64,000 nt of DNA from Mesorhizobium sp. NBSH29 (lineage in GTDB: Bacteria > Pseudomonadota > Alphaproteobacteria > Rhizobiales > Rhizobiaceae). This document shows, in pieces, positions 25,124 to 34,945 of the stretch. Under the pieces are notes generated by a model. That model saw nothing but the letters and a program-made list of their open reading frames with translations. It was not told the DNA's origin and made no database searches. Where the stretch lies: the NCBI RefSeq assembly GCF_015500055.1, contig NZ_CP045492.1, positions 630,501 to 694,500 on the forward strand, given 5' to 3'. The translations under genes were made by a program, and so were the position numbers. Each line of letters opens with the position of its first letter. The stretch's first letter is position 1.

Positions 25124-25396
25124 TCAATGCAAGATCAGCTCCCCGCTCACATTGCGCCATTCCGACGGCGCGATCAGCTGCTTGTGGGTATAGGCGACCG
25201 AATGCAGCGGCCCGTCGAGCGTGGCTTTCCAGAACTCGATGAAGTGAAACAGTGCCGGGAATTTCGGTGCCACATCATAGTGCTGCCAGAGAAACGTCTG
25301 CAGCACATGCGGGTGGTCGGGCATATGATACAGAAACTGTGCGGTGGTGAGGCCGTAGCCCCTCAGCATCATGTCCATCTCGGCATTGTTACGCAT
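25124..25396 (-). CDS. usg: Usg-like protein
   Basis: A 90-residue protein whose core LRGYGLTTAQFLYHMPDHPH, LQTFLWQHYDVAPKFP and GPLHSV is that of the Usg family, named from the Caulobacter trp cluster. The function is unknown. The ATG at 25396 follows AAGGA seven bases away; a longer frame to 25474 lacks a ribosome-binding site. Here it is not beside trp genes; it converges on the aldo/keto reductase gene. Confidence 0.85.
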   Translation of the reverse strand: MRNNAEMDMMLRGYGLTTAQFLYHMPDHPHVLQTFLWQHYDVAPKFPALFHFIEFWKATLDGPLHSVAYTHKQLIAPSEWRNVSGELILH

Positions 25397-25688
25397 GTCA
25401 GTCCTTCCGGCGCTGTTACGTTTGCGAAGACCAGTGTGATCCTCGAACCTTAATGGATTCTTGAAGGCCGACATCCCCGACCCTTTTCCCTCAGGAAAAA
25501 CAATATGTTAGCAGCCTCTTTAGGGGAGTGCTGACGTCGAAACAGGCAAATAGCCAGCGCCTGGCTGCGTCAAGCCGCCACCGGGTCCATCGTCTAATGT
25601 TGTGGTTGAGTGCCAAATGCTAATAATGCCGCCGACCGCCTGCACGATCGGCAGCGCGATAGTGCATGACCTGGGGAGGGTACCAACA

Positions 25689-27647
<1,959 letters not shown>

Positions 27648-27651
27648 ATCC

Positions 27652-27689
27652 CTTATCTGGCGCGTCACTCTGACGGCGCGCCAGATAAG
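27652..27689 (+). terminator. Hairpin downstream of acs
   Basis: CTTATCTGGCGCG (27652-27664) pairs with CGCGCCAGATAAG (27677-27689), thirteen base pairs, five bases after the acs stop. The T-run is weak (ACCTTTT further on), but stem length and position make it the likely transcript end. Confidence 0.65.
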
Positions 27690-27817
27690 CGCTCACCACA
27701 TACCTTTTCGGCAAGATCGCACTAGCTGGAAAGCGTCACGGACCGGGCGCTTTCGCATGGTTGCCCGATTGCGAAGCAGCCTACATTGGACCATTGATAA
27801 TGGCGTGAGCGTTCATC

Positions 27818-29068
27818 GTGTGGCTTCAACTTCGATCATTTGCGGCGCTTCTTCTGGGTACTTTCCTGATGATGGTCGGCGCTGGCCTCGGCAATGTGCT
27901 GATACCCTTGCGGGCATCAGCCGAAGGCTGGTCGTCAACGACAATAGCCTGGATCGGAACAGCCTACGCGGTCGCCTTTACGGCCGGCTGCCTGCTGACG
28001 CCACTTTTCGTTAGACGCGTCGGCCACATCCGGGTCTTCGCCATCTTGCAGACCATGCTTGCGGCCTCGATGCTGCTGCTTGCGCTCGTGCCACACCCAC
28101 TTGCCTGGGCTGCCTTCCGGGCTGTCGGAGGATTGACCCTCGTTGGCGGCTATATGGTCGTCGAAAGCTGGTTGAATGAGCGGGTCGACAATGCCAATCG
28201 CGGCACTGTCTTCGCAGCCTACATGATCGTTTCCATGTCAGGTGTTGCGGCCGGGCAATTCATCCTGCCGCTTGGAGACATCATGAACCAGACCCTGTTC
28301 ATGGTGGCAGCCCTTGCTTTTGGAGCAGCCCTCATCCCCGTGGCTCTTTCGATTGCGCCAGCTCCCCAACCACTCACACAGGTGTCGATCGACGCGCCCG
28401 CACTATTCAGGAGATCCCCCGTGGCTGTTGTCGGCTCATTTCTCTCCGGCGTCATCTTCGGTAACTGGATCTATTTTGGCCCTCTCTATGGTCAGGCTCT
28501 CGGACTGTCCTCGACGGGCATCGCGGCGATGCTGACGGCGGCAATGATCGGGGGGATGGTTTTTCAGGTGCCGTTCGGCAAACTGTCCGACCGCTTCGAC
28601 CGCCGCTACGTGATGGCTCTGGCCGGCGCGATAGGGGTGGCGATCTCCGTCGCAATGGTCATCGTGGCGCCAACTGAACCGGTTGGAATCATCACAGGCA
28701 TGTTTGCGCTCGGTTCCGTCCTGTTCACGATCTACGCGCTCAATGTTGCGCATGCCAACGACCAGGCCAATGCGGACGAGTTCATCCAGGTTTCAGGCGG
28801 CCTGTTGATCGTCTACGGTGTCGGCAACATGGTGGGCCCCCAGCTTGGTGGGCGTCTCATGGACCAGATGGGACCGAACGGCTTTTTCGTTGCCATGGGC
28901 GGGGTATACGCGCTCTACGGGCTTTATGCGCTCTGGCGCTCGGTACGAACCACGGCGATGCACCCGTCGCTGCGACCCGACTTCCGTGTCATCCCGGTCG
29001 TGCCCACCACGACACCGGAAACTTTGAGCATGGATGTGCGAACAACCGAGGAAGACGCCGCACGATAG
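27818..29068 (+). CDS. MFS transporter (YcaD-like)
   Basis: A 416-residue major facilitator with twelve predicted helices. The loop 2-3 signature appears as LFVRRVGHIRVF, and the equivalent after helix 8 as GKLSDRFDRRYVMAL. The GTG at 27818 is the only reasonable start before the first helix (LRSFAALLLGTFLMMVGAGL), with a weak ribosome-binding site. The tail after the last helix is hydrophilic and about 45 residues long. Overall wording resembles the YcaD branch of the MFS. Substrate unknown. Confidence 0.85.
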   Translation: MWLQLRSFAALLLGTFLMMVGAGLGNVLIPLRASAEGWSSTTIAWIGTAYAVAFTAGCLLTPLFVRRVGHIRVFAILQTMLAASMLLLALVPHPLAWAAFRAVGGLTLVGGYMVVESWLNERVDNANRGTVFAAYMIVSMSGVAAGQFILPLGDIMNQTLFMVAALAFGAALIPVALSIAPAPQPLTQVSIDAPALFRRSPVAVVGSFLSGVIFGNWIYFGPLYGQALGLSSTGIAAMLTAAMIGGMVFQVPFGKLSDRFDRRYVMALAGAIGVAISVAMVIVAPTEPVGIITGMFALGSVLFTIYALNVAHANDQANADEFIQVSGGLLIVYGVGNMVGPQLGGRLMDQMGPNGFFVAMGGVYALYGLYALWRSVRTTAMHPSLRPDFRVIPVVPTTTPETLSMDVRTTEEDAAR

Positions 29069-29237
29069 GCATTCGATTCGCAGGCGATCGGCCGGACATT
29101 CGGAAATAATGGCCAACATCTGGACATGAAACACCGTTGCGCCAATAAGTGCCCAGCGTGGAGGGATGGGTTCCGACGTCGATTTCAGTCTGGCCACCCT
29201 TGGCAATGGGCAAGGCCCACGAGAACGAGGCCCACCC

Positions 29238-29630
29238 ATGACCCAGCCAGAGACCCGGTTCGTCCGCGGCACCCGCACCCTTTCAAAAATCAACGCCGAA
29301 GCCTCTGCGCAGATTACAGAGGCGTTGGCAGACATAGCGCCAGACTTTGCCACAATGCTGGTGGAGTTCCCCTTTGGTGATCTCTATTCTCGGCCAGAAC
29401 TCGATTTGAAAGCGCGGGAAATCGCCACCATCGCCGCGCTGACTGTCATGGGCAATGCAGAACCGCAGCTGAAAATGCATATCAAGGCCGGACTGAATGT
29501 CGGCCTCAAACGGCAGCAAATTGTCGAGATCATGATGCAGATGGCGGTCTATGGCGGCTTTCCATCAGCCCTCAACGCTTTGCTCGCCGCGCGTGCCGTA
29601 TTTGCCGAGGAAACCGCTAACGCTACGTGA
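29238..29630 (+). CDS. Carboxymuconolactone decarboxylase (CMD) family protein
   Basis: A 130-residue helical protein with the CMD core: FGDLYSRPELDLKAREIATI, ALTVMGNAEPQLKMHIKAGL, GLKRQQIVEIMMQMAVYGGF. It has no CxxC, so it is not an AhpD-type peroxidase reductase. The ATG at 29238 has GAGG upstream. Although named for a beta-ketoadipate enzyme, many family members have other or unknown roles and no pca genes are nearby, so I give the family name only. Confidence 0.88.
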   Translation: MTQPETRFVRGTRTLSKINAEASAQITEALADIAPDFATMLVEFPFGDLYSRPELDLKAREIATIAALTVMGNAEPQLKMHIKAGLNVGLKRQQIVEIMMQMAVYGGFPSALNALLAARAVFAEETANAT

Positions 29631-29688
29631 AAATTAGCCCTTGCCAAAATCGCATATCGGTCCCACCTTACTCTTGTCTTCAACAATC

Positions 29689-29703
29689 GAAAGGAGGTGA
29701 TCC
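29689..29703 (+). promoter_or_regulatory. Fifteen-base complement of the 16S rRNA 3' end
   Basis: GAAAGGAGGTGATCC is the exact complement of the conserved 3' tail of bacterial 16S rRNA (GGATCACCTCCTTTC). Ordinary genes in this window pair over four to seven bases. It is followed one base later by an ATG. See the short frame at 29705 and the terminator at 29843. Confidence 0.8.
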
Positions 29704-29704
29704 G

Positions 29705-29776
29705 ATGTCGAGTGATTTCGTTTTCCAGAACGCAGGCTCAGCGGATTGCACTTTCGGGAAGCAGTCTTCCCGCTAG
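29705..29776 (+). CDS. Possible 23-residue leader peptide
   Basis: ATG at 29705 opens a frame of 23 codons (MSSDFVFQNAGSADCTFGKQ then SSR, stop TAG). The ribosome-binding site is extreme, with AGGAGG seven bases before the ATG and pairing extended on both sides. The frame is followed by a hairpin with a C(UUCG)G loop at 29796-29809 and an intrinsic terminator at 29843. There is no gene in the same direction after the terminator, so it is either a tiny protein gene or the translated head of a small RNA rather than a classical attenuator. I do not recognise the peptide. Confidence 0.4.
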   Translation: MSSDFVFQNAGSADCTFGKQSSR

Positions 29777-29795
29777 GCGCGACAAGCGCGGCGGA

Positions 29796-29809
29796 CGACC
29801 TTCGGGTCG
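29796..29809 (+). ncRNA. UUCG-tetraloop hairpin in a short terminated transcript
   Basis: CGACC (29796-29800), TTCG, GGTCG (29805-29809) gives the stable C(UUCG)G tetraloop. It lies between the 23-codon frame and the terminator at 29843, supporting a short structured RNA of roughly 180-200 bases. Confidence 0.45.
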
Positions 29810-29842
29810 ACGCTATGAGCCGCGCCATGGACGGAAACACGG

Positions 29843-29877
29843 AAGGCCGTTCCTGCAAAGGGACGGCCTTTTCTTTT
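29843..29877 (+). terminator. Intrinsic terminator of the short transcript
   Basis: AAGGCCGT (29843-29850) pairs with ACGGCCTT (29863-29870), followed by TTCTTTT. This is one of the clearest rho-independent terminators in the window and points rightward, ending ten bases before the convergent nuclease gene. Confidence 0.85.
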
Positions 29878-29886
29878 CACGCATTC

Positions 29887-30342
29887 CTAACACCAGCCGG
29901 CTCGTCGCCCTCCGGCATAGGGTCGTGCCAGCGCGATGGTCGTCAGGATCTCGTCGACCCTGTCTCCCTCGCGCGTCGTCACGTCAGCGAGAATGCGGCC
30001 GTAGAACTTCCCGCCGCCAATGTTGGAGATGAAAACGGACGGCCCCAGCAGGTCGGCCAATGCATCACGCGCGTCCAATGCCGCCGCGTGTTCGGAGGCG
30101 CATCGGCTTTTCATTTCGGGCGCGTCGATACCGCGAACGCGCACGTGCACCTCGATGGATTGGTCGGGCCATATATGCGCAACCGCTACAAACGTATCGC
30201 CATCCAGCACCTTCAGCACTGTCGCGCGCACCGGCCCTTCAAAGTTTTCAGAATGCGCAAGGGCTCCCCAGAAGGTCAGCGCGCCTGCGAGCCAGATCGC
30301 GCCGAACACGCGACAAATGTGTCTTGCATGAGGAAATACCAT
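29887..30342 (-). CDS. Thermonuclease (SNase-like) family protein
   Basis: A 151-residue exported staphylococcal-nuclease-type protein. The N-terminal 30 residues are hydrophobic (VFGAIWLAGALTFWGALAHS), a signal peptide or anchor. The SNase core follows: VLKVLDGDTFVA, VRVRGIDAPEMKSRC (catalytic Arg, Asp, Glu), and GKFYGRILADVTT (second Arg). The end is rich in Arg/Gly with a last cysteine. It should cut DNA or RNA with calcium in the periplasm. The ATG at 30342 lacks a strong ribosome-binding site. Confidence 0.88.
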   Translation of the reverse strand: MVFPHARHICRVFGAIWLAGALTFWGALAHSENFEGPVRATVLKVLDGDTFVAVAHIWPDQSIEVHVRVRGIDAPEMKSRCASEHAAALDARDALADLLGPSVFISNIGGGKFYGRILADVTTREGDRVDEILTTIALARPYAGGRRAGWC

Positions 30343-30403
30343 GCAAGGTATTTATTCCTATAAGCGAATTTTGACAAGCGGTTTTATTCCCGCTGCCGGA
30401 AGG

Positions 30404-30673
30404 TCACATGCGCGGACTTCCCGTCACGGGATCAAGCTTGATCTCAACTTTCGCCCCGTCAACGGTGTAGTAAGAAACCTCGTAATAGCCATCCCGGTCC
30501 CACTCCACCTCATCCACAAAGCGAAAGCCATCGCGCTGCTCGACCCGCGTGATGATCTCGGACAGTCTGAGCGAGTTCTCCGGTGGCAACGCATGGTTGC
30601 GCATCTGCGCGCCTGAGGGTGATGGCGCAGCCAGCGTGCTGGCAGCAACCAGGATAAATGCAGCGCTTCTCAT
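30404..30673 (-). CDS. PepSY-like secreted protein 1
   Basis: An 89-residue exported protein: signal peptide (MRSAAFILVAASTLAAPSPS), then SLRLSEIITRVEQRDGFRFV and YYEVSYYTVDGAKVEIKLDP, the beta hairpin typical of small PepSY-domain proteins. The ATG at 30673 follows GAGGA; a much longer frame to 31012 is rejected because the signal peptide starts at 30673. It is a paralogue of the protein encoded at 30900-31163 (about half of the aligned positions of the mature part are identical), so the pair arose by tandem duplication. Small PepSY proteins are thought to inhibit proteases or sense at the envelope; no specific role is known. Confidence 0.85.
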   Translation of the reverse strand: MRSAAFILVAASTLAAPSPSGAQMRNHALPPENSLRLSEIITRVEQRDGFRFVDEVEWDRDGYYEVSYYTVDGAKVEIKLDPVTGSPRM

Positions 30674-30899
30674 AAAATAATCCTCGATCTTTGCCCGCAC
30701 ACATGGTTCCGGCAGGCACTGGCGCACCCTGCAACAGTGTCTGCATAGAGAACGAAAGGGGGGTTGCTCGTTACGTCCATACCTCGAACCGACGACGGTA
30801 TACACGCAAAAGATGCAAATCAAGATGAGCAGTTGCTGGAGGGTTAACGCGACCGATGCGTCTGGAACTGCGTCCAATGCTTTGACAAACAGATGCCAG

Positions 30900-31163
30900 C
30901 TAGAGGCGCGCCTCGCCGGTGACAGGATCGATCTTGATCTCCACCTTGGCTTTGTCGGTCGTATAATAGGTAATTTCGTAGAAGCCGCCCCGGTCCCAGT
31001 CGATAGCCTCAATATAGTGGAATTGCGCCCGCATCTCTATGCGGGTGATGATCTCAGACAGCTTGATAGCGTTCTGCGCTGGCACCACGGGTGGCTTGGT
31101 CTGCGCTGCAGCAGGGCCCGACATCAGAATTACGGCCATCAGAGCGGGAACAAAGCGGGTCAT
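30900..31163 (-). CDS. PepSY-like secreted protein 2
   Basis: An 87-residue exported protein with signal peptide (MTRFVPALMAVILMSGPAAA/QT) and core AIKLSEIITRIEMRAQFHYI, GGFYEITYYTTDKAKVEIKI, ending DPVTGEARL. It parallels PepSY-like protein 1 almost block for block (LSEIITR, EI/EV-YYT, KVEIK-DPVTG). The ATG at 31163 has AAGGAGA upstream. It lies 18 bases after the transglutaminase-like gene on the same strand, so those two are probably one operon. Confidence 0.88.
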   Translation of the reverse strand: MTRFVPALMAVILMSGPAAAQTKPPVVPAQNAIKLSEIITRIEMRAQFHYIEAIDWDRGGFYEITYYTTDKAKVEIKIDPVTGEARL

Positions 31164-31181
31164 TGCTGGTCTCCTTGTGGG

Positions 31182-32051
31182 TCAGGCGATCAACGGCGTC
31201 GATAGCGTCCGGTCGGTGCCATGGATTGGCGGGGTCGCCGGATGGTTTTCCTGCTCATAGGTCCACACCTTGAAAGTGGTCAACTTGTGGGCACCAAAGG
31301 AATGCAGCAGCGGCACATCGGTGGCATCGCGCCCACGCGCGACGACAACGCGGCCAATACGCGGCTGGTTGTGTCGGGCATCGAATGTGTACCATTTGCC
31401 GTCGAGAAAGGCTTCGAACCAGGCATTGAAATCCATCGGCGATGGGTTGGGCTCCACGCCAATATCGCCCATATAGCCGTTCACATAGCGCGCCGGAATA
31501 TTCATGCATCGGCACAGCGTAATCGCCAGATGGGCAAAGTCGCGGCATACGCCGACGCGTTCCTCATGCGCCTGCGCGGCTGTGCGAGTAGACCGGGCGT
31601 AGCCGTAGCCGAAAGACAGGCGCTCATGCACGTAGTCGACAATCGCCTGGACCCGCGCCCAGCCAGCCGGCACATGGCCAAACAGCCGCCATGCGAGATC
31701 GGACATGTGATCGGTCTCGCAATAGCGACTGCCAAGCAGGAATGTGATCACTTCGGGCGGAAGATTTTCGACAGCTGTTTCGCCAGCGAGCGTATTGACG
31801 GGCTCGGGCAAACCGCTGTCCTGCACCAGCCCGTCGTAGAGAATGCGCAATCCGCCCGCGGGCGCCATAAAGCGGCGACCCTGGTTGCCGAAACTGTCGC
31901 GATAGACGCTGCTCGGCGCGTAAGGAGAGGTCAAAACCTTGGTTTGCCGCGTGATATCGCGCTGGCGGTCCGGATGGACGTCGAGCAATGAAATGACCGG
32001 CATGGACTGCTGGCATTCAATAGCGATCTCGTAGCCGAGCCTGATCAGCAT
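31182..32051 (-). CDS. Transglutaminase-like protein without the usual histidine
   Basis: A 289-residue protein with a transglutaminase-core fold: nucleophile block ERVGVCRDFAHLAITLCR (Cys169) and acid block WYTFDARHNQPR (Asp224). The position that normally carries the catalytic His reads MDFNAWFEAFLDG, with Asn209. His227, three residues after Asp224, is the nearest alternative. The N-terminal 90 residues are beta-rich, as in the large bacterial transglutaminase-like family with an N-terminal beta domain. The protein has no signal peptide, so it is cytosolic. It is upstream of the second PepSY gene. Activity (amide bond cleavage or formation) is uncertain. Confidence 0.85.
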   Translation of the reverse strand: MLIRLGYEIAIECQQSMPVISLLDVHPDRQRDITRQTKVLTSPYAPSSVYRDSFGNQGRRFMAPAGGLRILYDGLVQDSGLPEPVNTLAGETAVENLPPEVITFLLGSRYCETDHMSDLAWRLFGHVPAGWARVQAIVDYVHERLSFGYGYARSTRTAAQAHEERVGVCRDFAHLAITLCRCMNIPARYVNGYMGDIGVEPNPSPMDFNAWFEAFLDGKWYTFDARHNQPRIGRVVVARGRDATDVPLLHSFGAHKLTTFKVWTYEQENHPATPPIHGTDRTLSTPLIA

Positions 32052-32128
32052 CGCGGCACCTTCGATGTTGGAGAAAACTGTTGTTTCCCATCAACGTCGA
32101 ATGACCGCTCTGGTTCCTAATTCAGCGA

Positions 32129-32323
32129 CTAAAAATCGCTTGCCAGACCCTTCACCTCCCAGTCGCCATAACGACCGGGCTCCAATCCGTGGCGTCCGCC
32201 GAGTTCCTTTGGCCGCGAGGCTTCCCGCGCACGATACTGCGCGCGCCGCGCATCTGCCTCCTCCAGCGCGCGCACCGCGGCGGGCGAAAGGGGACGCTCC
32301 CCAGCGTTCGAGGATGAATTCAT
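32129..32323 (-). CDS. DUF1674 protein, SdhAF4-like
   Basis: A 64-residue protein whose end, RHGLEPGRYGDWEVKGLASD then F, is the DUF1674/SDHAF4 signature. In mitochondria and related bacteria this family helps assembly of succinate dehydrogenase by binding the flavoprotein subunit. The ATG at 32323 is the most likely start; in-frame codons at 32356 and 32395 also exist and no start has a strong ribosome-binding site. It diverges from htpX. No sdh genes are in the window. Confidence 0.85.
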   Translation of the reverse strand: MNSSSNAGERPLSPAAVRALEEADARRAQYRAREASRPKELGGRHGLEPGRYGDWEVKGLASDF

Positions 32324-32462
32324 CTTAGAGTTGTGATCATTGTGTTCATAGTGCATTTTGCATGCCTGGCGCGAATTGTTGAAAGGCGACTTCACCCCCC
32401 ATATAAGCGGGAATCACCGCCGGATCGACCCCTCACGCGCACCGGCGCAAATGGAGCTGACG

Positions 32463-33488
32463 ATGAACCTTATGCGCACTGCAATGCTTCTGGCCTTCAT
32501 GACGGCGTTGTTCATGGCTGTAGGCTACCTGCTTGGCGGCCCGGGCGGCATGATGATCGCGTTCTTCATTGCAGCTGCGATGAACCTCTTCAGCTACTGG
32601 AATTCCGACAAGATGGTGCTGCGCATGCACCACGCCACCGAGGTGGATGAGCGCACGGCACCGGAGTATTTCAAGATCGTCCAGGCGCTGGCCGCCAATG
32701 CCGGGCTGCCGATGCCAAAGGTCTACCTGATCGACAATGCCCAGCCCAACGCATTTGCCACCGGCCGCAACCCGCAGAACGCTGCGGTTGCCGCCACCAC
32801 GGGTCTGTTGAAGCGCCTCTCATCCGAGGAAGTCGCAGCCGTCATGGCCCATGAACTGGCTCATGTGCAAAACCGTGACACACTGACCATGACCATCACC
32901 GCCACGCTGGCCGGCGCAATCTCGATGCTCGGCAACTTTGCCCTTTTCAGTGGCGGCAGCCGCAACAACCCGCTCGGCTTCATCGGCATCATCGTTGCCA
33001 TGGTGGTGGCGCCCTTCGCCGCCATGATGGTGCAGATGGCCATCAGCCGCACCCGCGAATATTCCGCCGACCGGCGCGGCGCCGAAATCTGCGGCAATCC
33101 GTTATGGCTCGCCTCGGCACTGGAAAAGATTGCCACCACGGCCGCGCAGACGCGCAATGACGATGCCGAGCGTAACCCGGCCACCGCCCACATGTTCATC
33201 ATCAATCCGCTGAACGGGGAGAACATGGACAGCCTGTTTTCCACCCATCCAGCCACCGGCAACCGCATTGCCGCGCTGCAGGATATGGCTCGCACCACGG
33301 GTCAGGCCGGCCAATCCGCGCCTCGCGCGCAGGCACCCGCACAAACCGGGCCTTGGGGGGAGACCGGAAAAACCCCTGAGACCAAAGCCGATGCAGGCCC
33401 CTGGGGCCCCGCACCTGAAACCCCGGCAGCGCCTGATCCGGGCCCATGGGGCCGCAACCCGACCGCGCCCAAAGGCCGGAAATCGTGA
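32463..33488 (+). CDS. htpX: Membrane zinc metalloprotease HtpX
   Basis: A 341-residue M48B protease. Two N-terminal helices (residues 5-24 and 28-46) anchor it; the active site is HELAH at 130-134 within [12 protein letters not shown], the third ligand lies in [14 protein letters not shown], and two further helices follow the active site (residues 143-163 and 171-193). It degrades damaged membrane proteins. Beyond the usual end (about residue 285) there is a 55-residue low-complexity tail with four GPWG repeats. The ATG at 32463 has GGAG six bases upstream. Its stop overlaps the rsmB start (GTGA). Confidence 0.95.
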   Translation: MNLMRTAMLLAFMTALFMAVGYLLGGPGGMMIAFFIAAAMNLFSYWNSDKMVLRMHHATEVDERTAPEYFKIVQALAANAGLPMPKVYLIDNAQPNAFATGRNPQNAAVAATTGLLKRLSSEEVAAVMAHELAHVQNRDTLTMTITATLAGAISMLGNFALFSGGSRNNPLGFIGIIVAMVVAPFAAMMVQMAISRTREYSADRRGAEICGNPLWLASALEKIATTAAQTRNDDAERNPATAHMFIINPLNGENMDSLFSTHPATGNRIAALQDMARTTGQAGQSAPRAQAPAQTGPWGETGKTPETKADAGPWGPAPETPAAPDPGPWGRNPTAPKGRKS

Positions 33489-34867
33489 GCGGCGACAAGG
33501 TTTCGCGCAAAAAACCGCCACACCACGACCGCACCCGCACCGATGCACACAATGACGCCGCAACGCCCGGTCTTCAGGCGCGCAAGGCAGCCGCAAAGCT
33601 GCTCGCGGCCGTCATCGACGCCAGAACCCCGCTCGACGGGCTGACTGATCACGAAAACGGCCATCCCCAGTTCCGCCAGCTGGAGATGCGCGACCGCGCG
33701 CTGGTGCGCGCCATCCTCGTCACCGCGCTGCGCTTCCGCGTCACCATCGGCAAGCTGATTGCCAGGCGGCTGGAGCGTCCGCTGCCGGCCAATGCGACGG
33801 CCTTGTCGCATCTCCTTCATGTCGGCGCCGCGCAGATCCTGTTCCTGGATGTGCCAGACAGTGCCGCTGTCGACCTCGCGGTCACCCACGCCAAGACCGA
33901 TACGCGCACTGCGCGCTTTTCCGGCTTGGTCAATGGCCTGCTGCGTGGCCTGTCCCGCGCCAAGGATCATCAGCTGCCAAAAATGCTGGCGGCAACTCTG
34001 GATGCGCCTGAATGGTTTATTGAACGCCTGACTGCCTCCTATGGCGAGGAGCGCGCCCACGCGATCCTCGCCGCCCACCGGGTCGAGGCGGCGATGGACT
34101 TCACCGTCCGGTCAGACCCCGAGGAGTGGGCCGGAAAACTCAATGGCATCGTCTTGCCGACAGGCTCGGTGCGCGTCCAGAACCTTGCATCAAATGTTTC
34201 TGATCTGCCCGGCTACGCCGATGGCCAGTGGTGGGTCCAGGATGCTGCTGCGGCGCTGCCGGCAAGACTGATGGGTGACATTACCGGCAAGCGCGTGGCT
34301 GACCTCTGCGCTGCTCCGGGCGGCAAGACCGCGCAGCTTGCCGCGGCAGGCGCTCATGTGACCGCTGTCGAAACCTCCAAAAACCGGCTGGCGAGACTTG
34401 TCGTCAATCTGGAGCGGCTCGGCCTCAACGCCGAAATCGTCCAATCGGATCTCACCGAATATCGCCCCCAGGAACTCTTTGACGCGGTGCTTCTGGATGC
34501 GCCTTGCTCGTCCACCGGCACAGTACGCCGACACCCCGACGTACTCTGGACCAAGACACCGGAAGACATCTTCAAGCTCGCCGCGGTTCAGCGTCGCTTG
34601 CTTGACCATGCCATCACGCTGGTGAAGCCCGGCGGCATTCTGGTCTTTTCGAACTGCTCGCTTGATCCCGAGGAAGGCGAGCAGCTTGTCGCGAGCTTCC
34701 TTGCCGAAACAGATGGCGTCGTGGCCGATCCCATCGCGCCTGTCGCCGGGTTTACACCCGGCACGGAAGGCTTTTTGCGCACCACCCCGGCTGATTTAGA
34801 TCTCGGTCGACCCGAGATTTCGGGCCTCGACGGCTTCTTTGCCGCCCGCTTCCGCCGCGTCTCCTGA
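33485..34867 (+). CDS. rsmB: RsmB-family 16S rRNA m5C methyltransferase
   Basis: A 460-residue protein: an N-terminal NusB-like RNA-binding domain ([32 protein letters not shown]) and a C-terminal SAM-dependent domain with motif [16 protein letters not shown], catalytic-base block [15 protein letters not shown] and the second cysteine in [13 protein letters not shown]. It methylates C967 of 16S rRNA (E. coli numbering) in the known family. The GTG at 33485 overlaps the htpX stop and is supported by coupling; the start at 33446 would lie inside htpX. It sits in the widespread rhizobial order rsmB - heparinase-like - purH. Confidence 0.93.
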   Translation: MSGDKVSRKKPPHHDRTRTDAHNDAATPGLQARKAAAKLLAAVIDARTPLDGLTDHENGHPQFRQLEMRDRALVRAILVTALRFRVTIGKLIARRLERPLPANATALSHLLHVGAAQILFLDVPDSAAVDLAVTHAKTDTRTARFSGLVNGLLRGLSRAKDHQLPKMLAATLDAPEWFIERLTASYGEERAHAILAAHRVEAAMDFTVRSDPEEWAGKLNGIVLPTGSVRVQNLASNVSDLPGYADGQWWVQDAAAALPARLMGDITGKRVADLCAAPGGKTAQLAAAGAHVTAVETSKNRLARLVVNLERLGLNAEIVQSDLTEYRPQELFDAVLLDAPCSSTGTVRRHPDVLWTKTPEDIFKLAAVQRRLLDHAITLVKPGGILVFSNCSLDPEEGEQLVASFLAETDGVVADPIAPVAGFTPGTEGFLRTTPADLDLGRPEISGLDGFFAARFRRVS

Positions 34868-34945
34868 TCTGCCTTCGTAAATCTAAACTATTCGCTAACC
34901 ATACTGTATAGATATGGTCAGGGTGGAGACCTGAGGATTCGAATT

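Noticed and set aside
25602-25688. Extended N-terminus for acs
   Set aside because: The 29 extra residues have no counterpart in the family, and GGGGAGGG precedes the ATG at 25689.
29697-30032. 111-codon frame starting GTG in the short terminated transcript
   Set aside because: It reads through the strong terminator at 29843-29877 and into the antisense of the nuclease gene.
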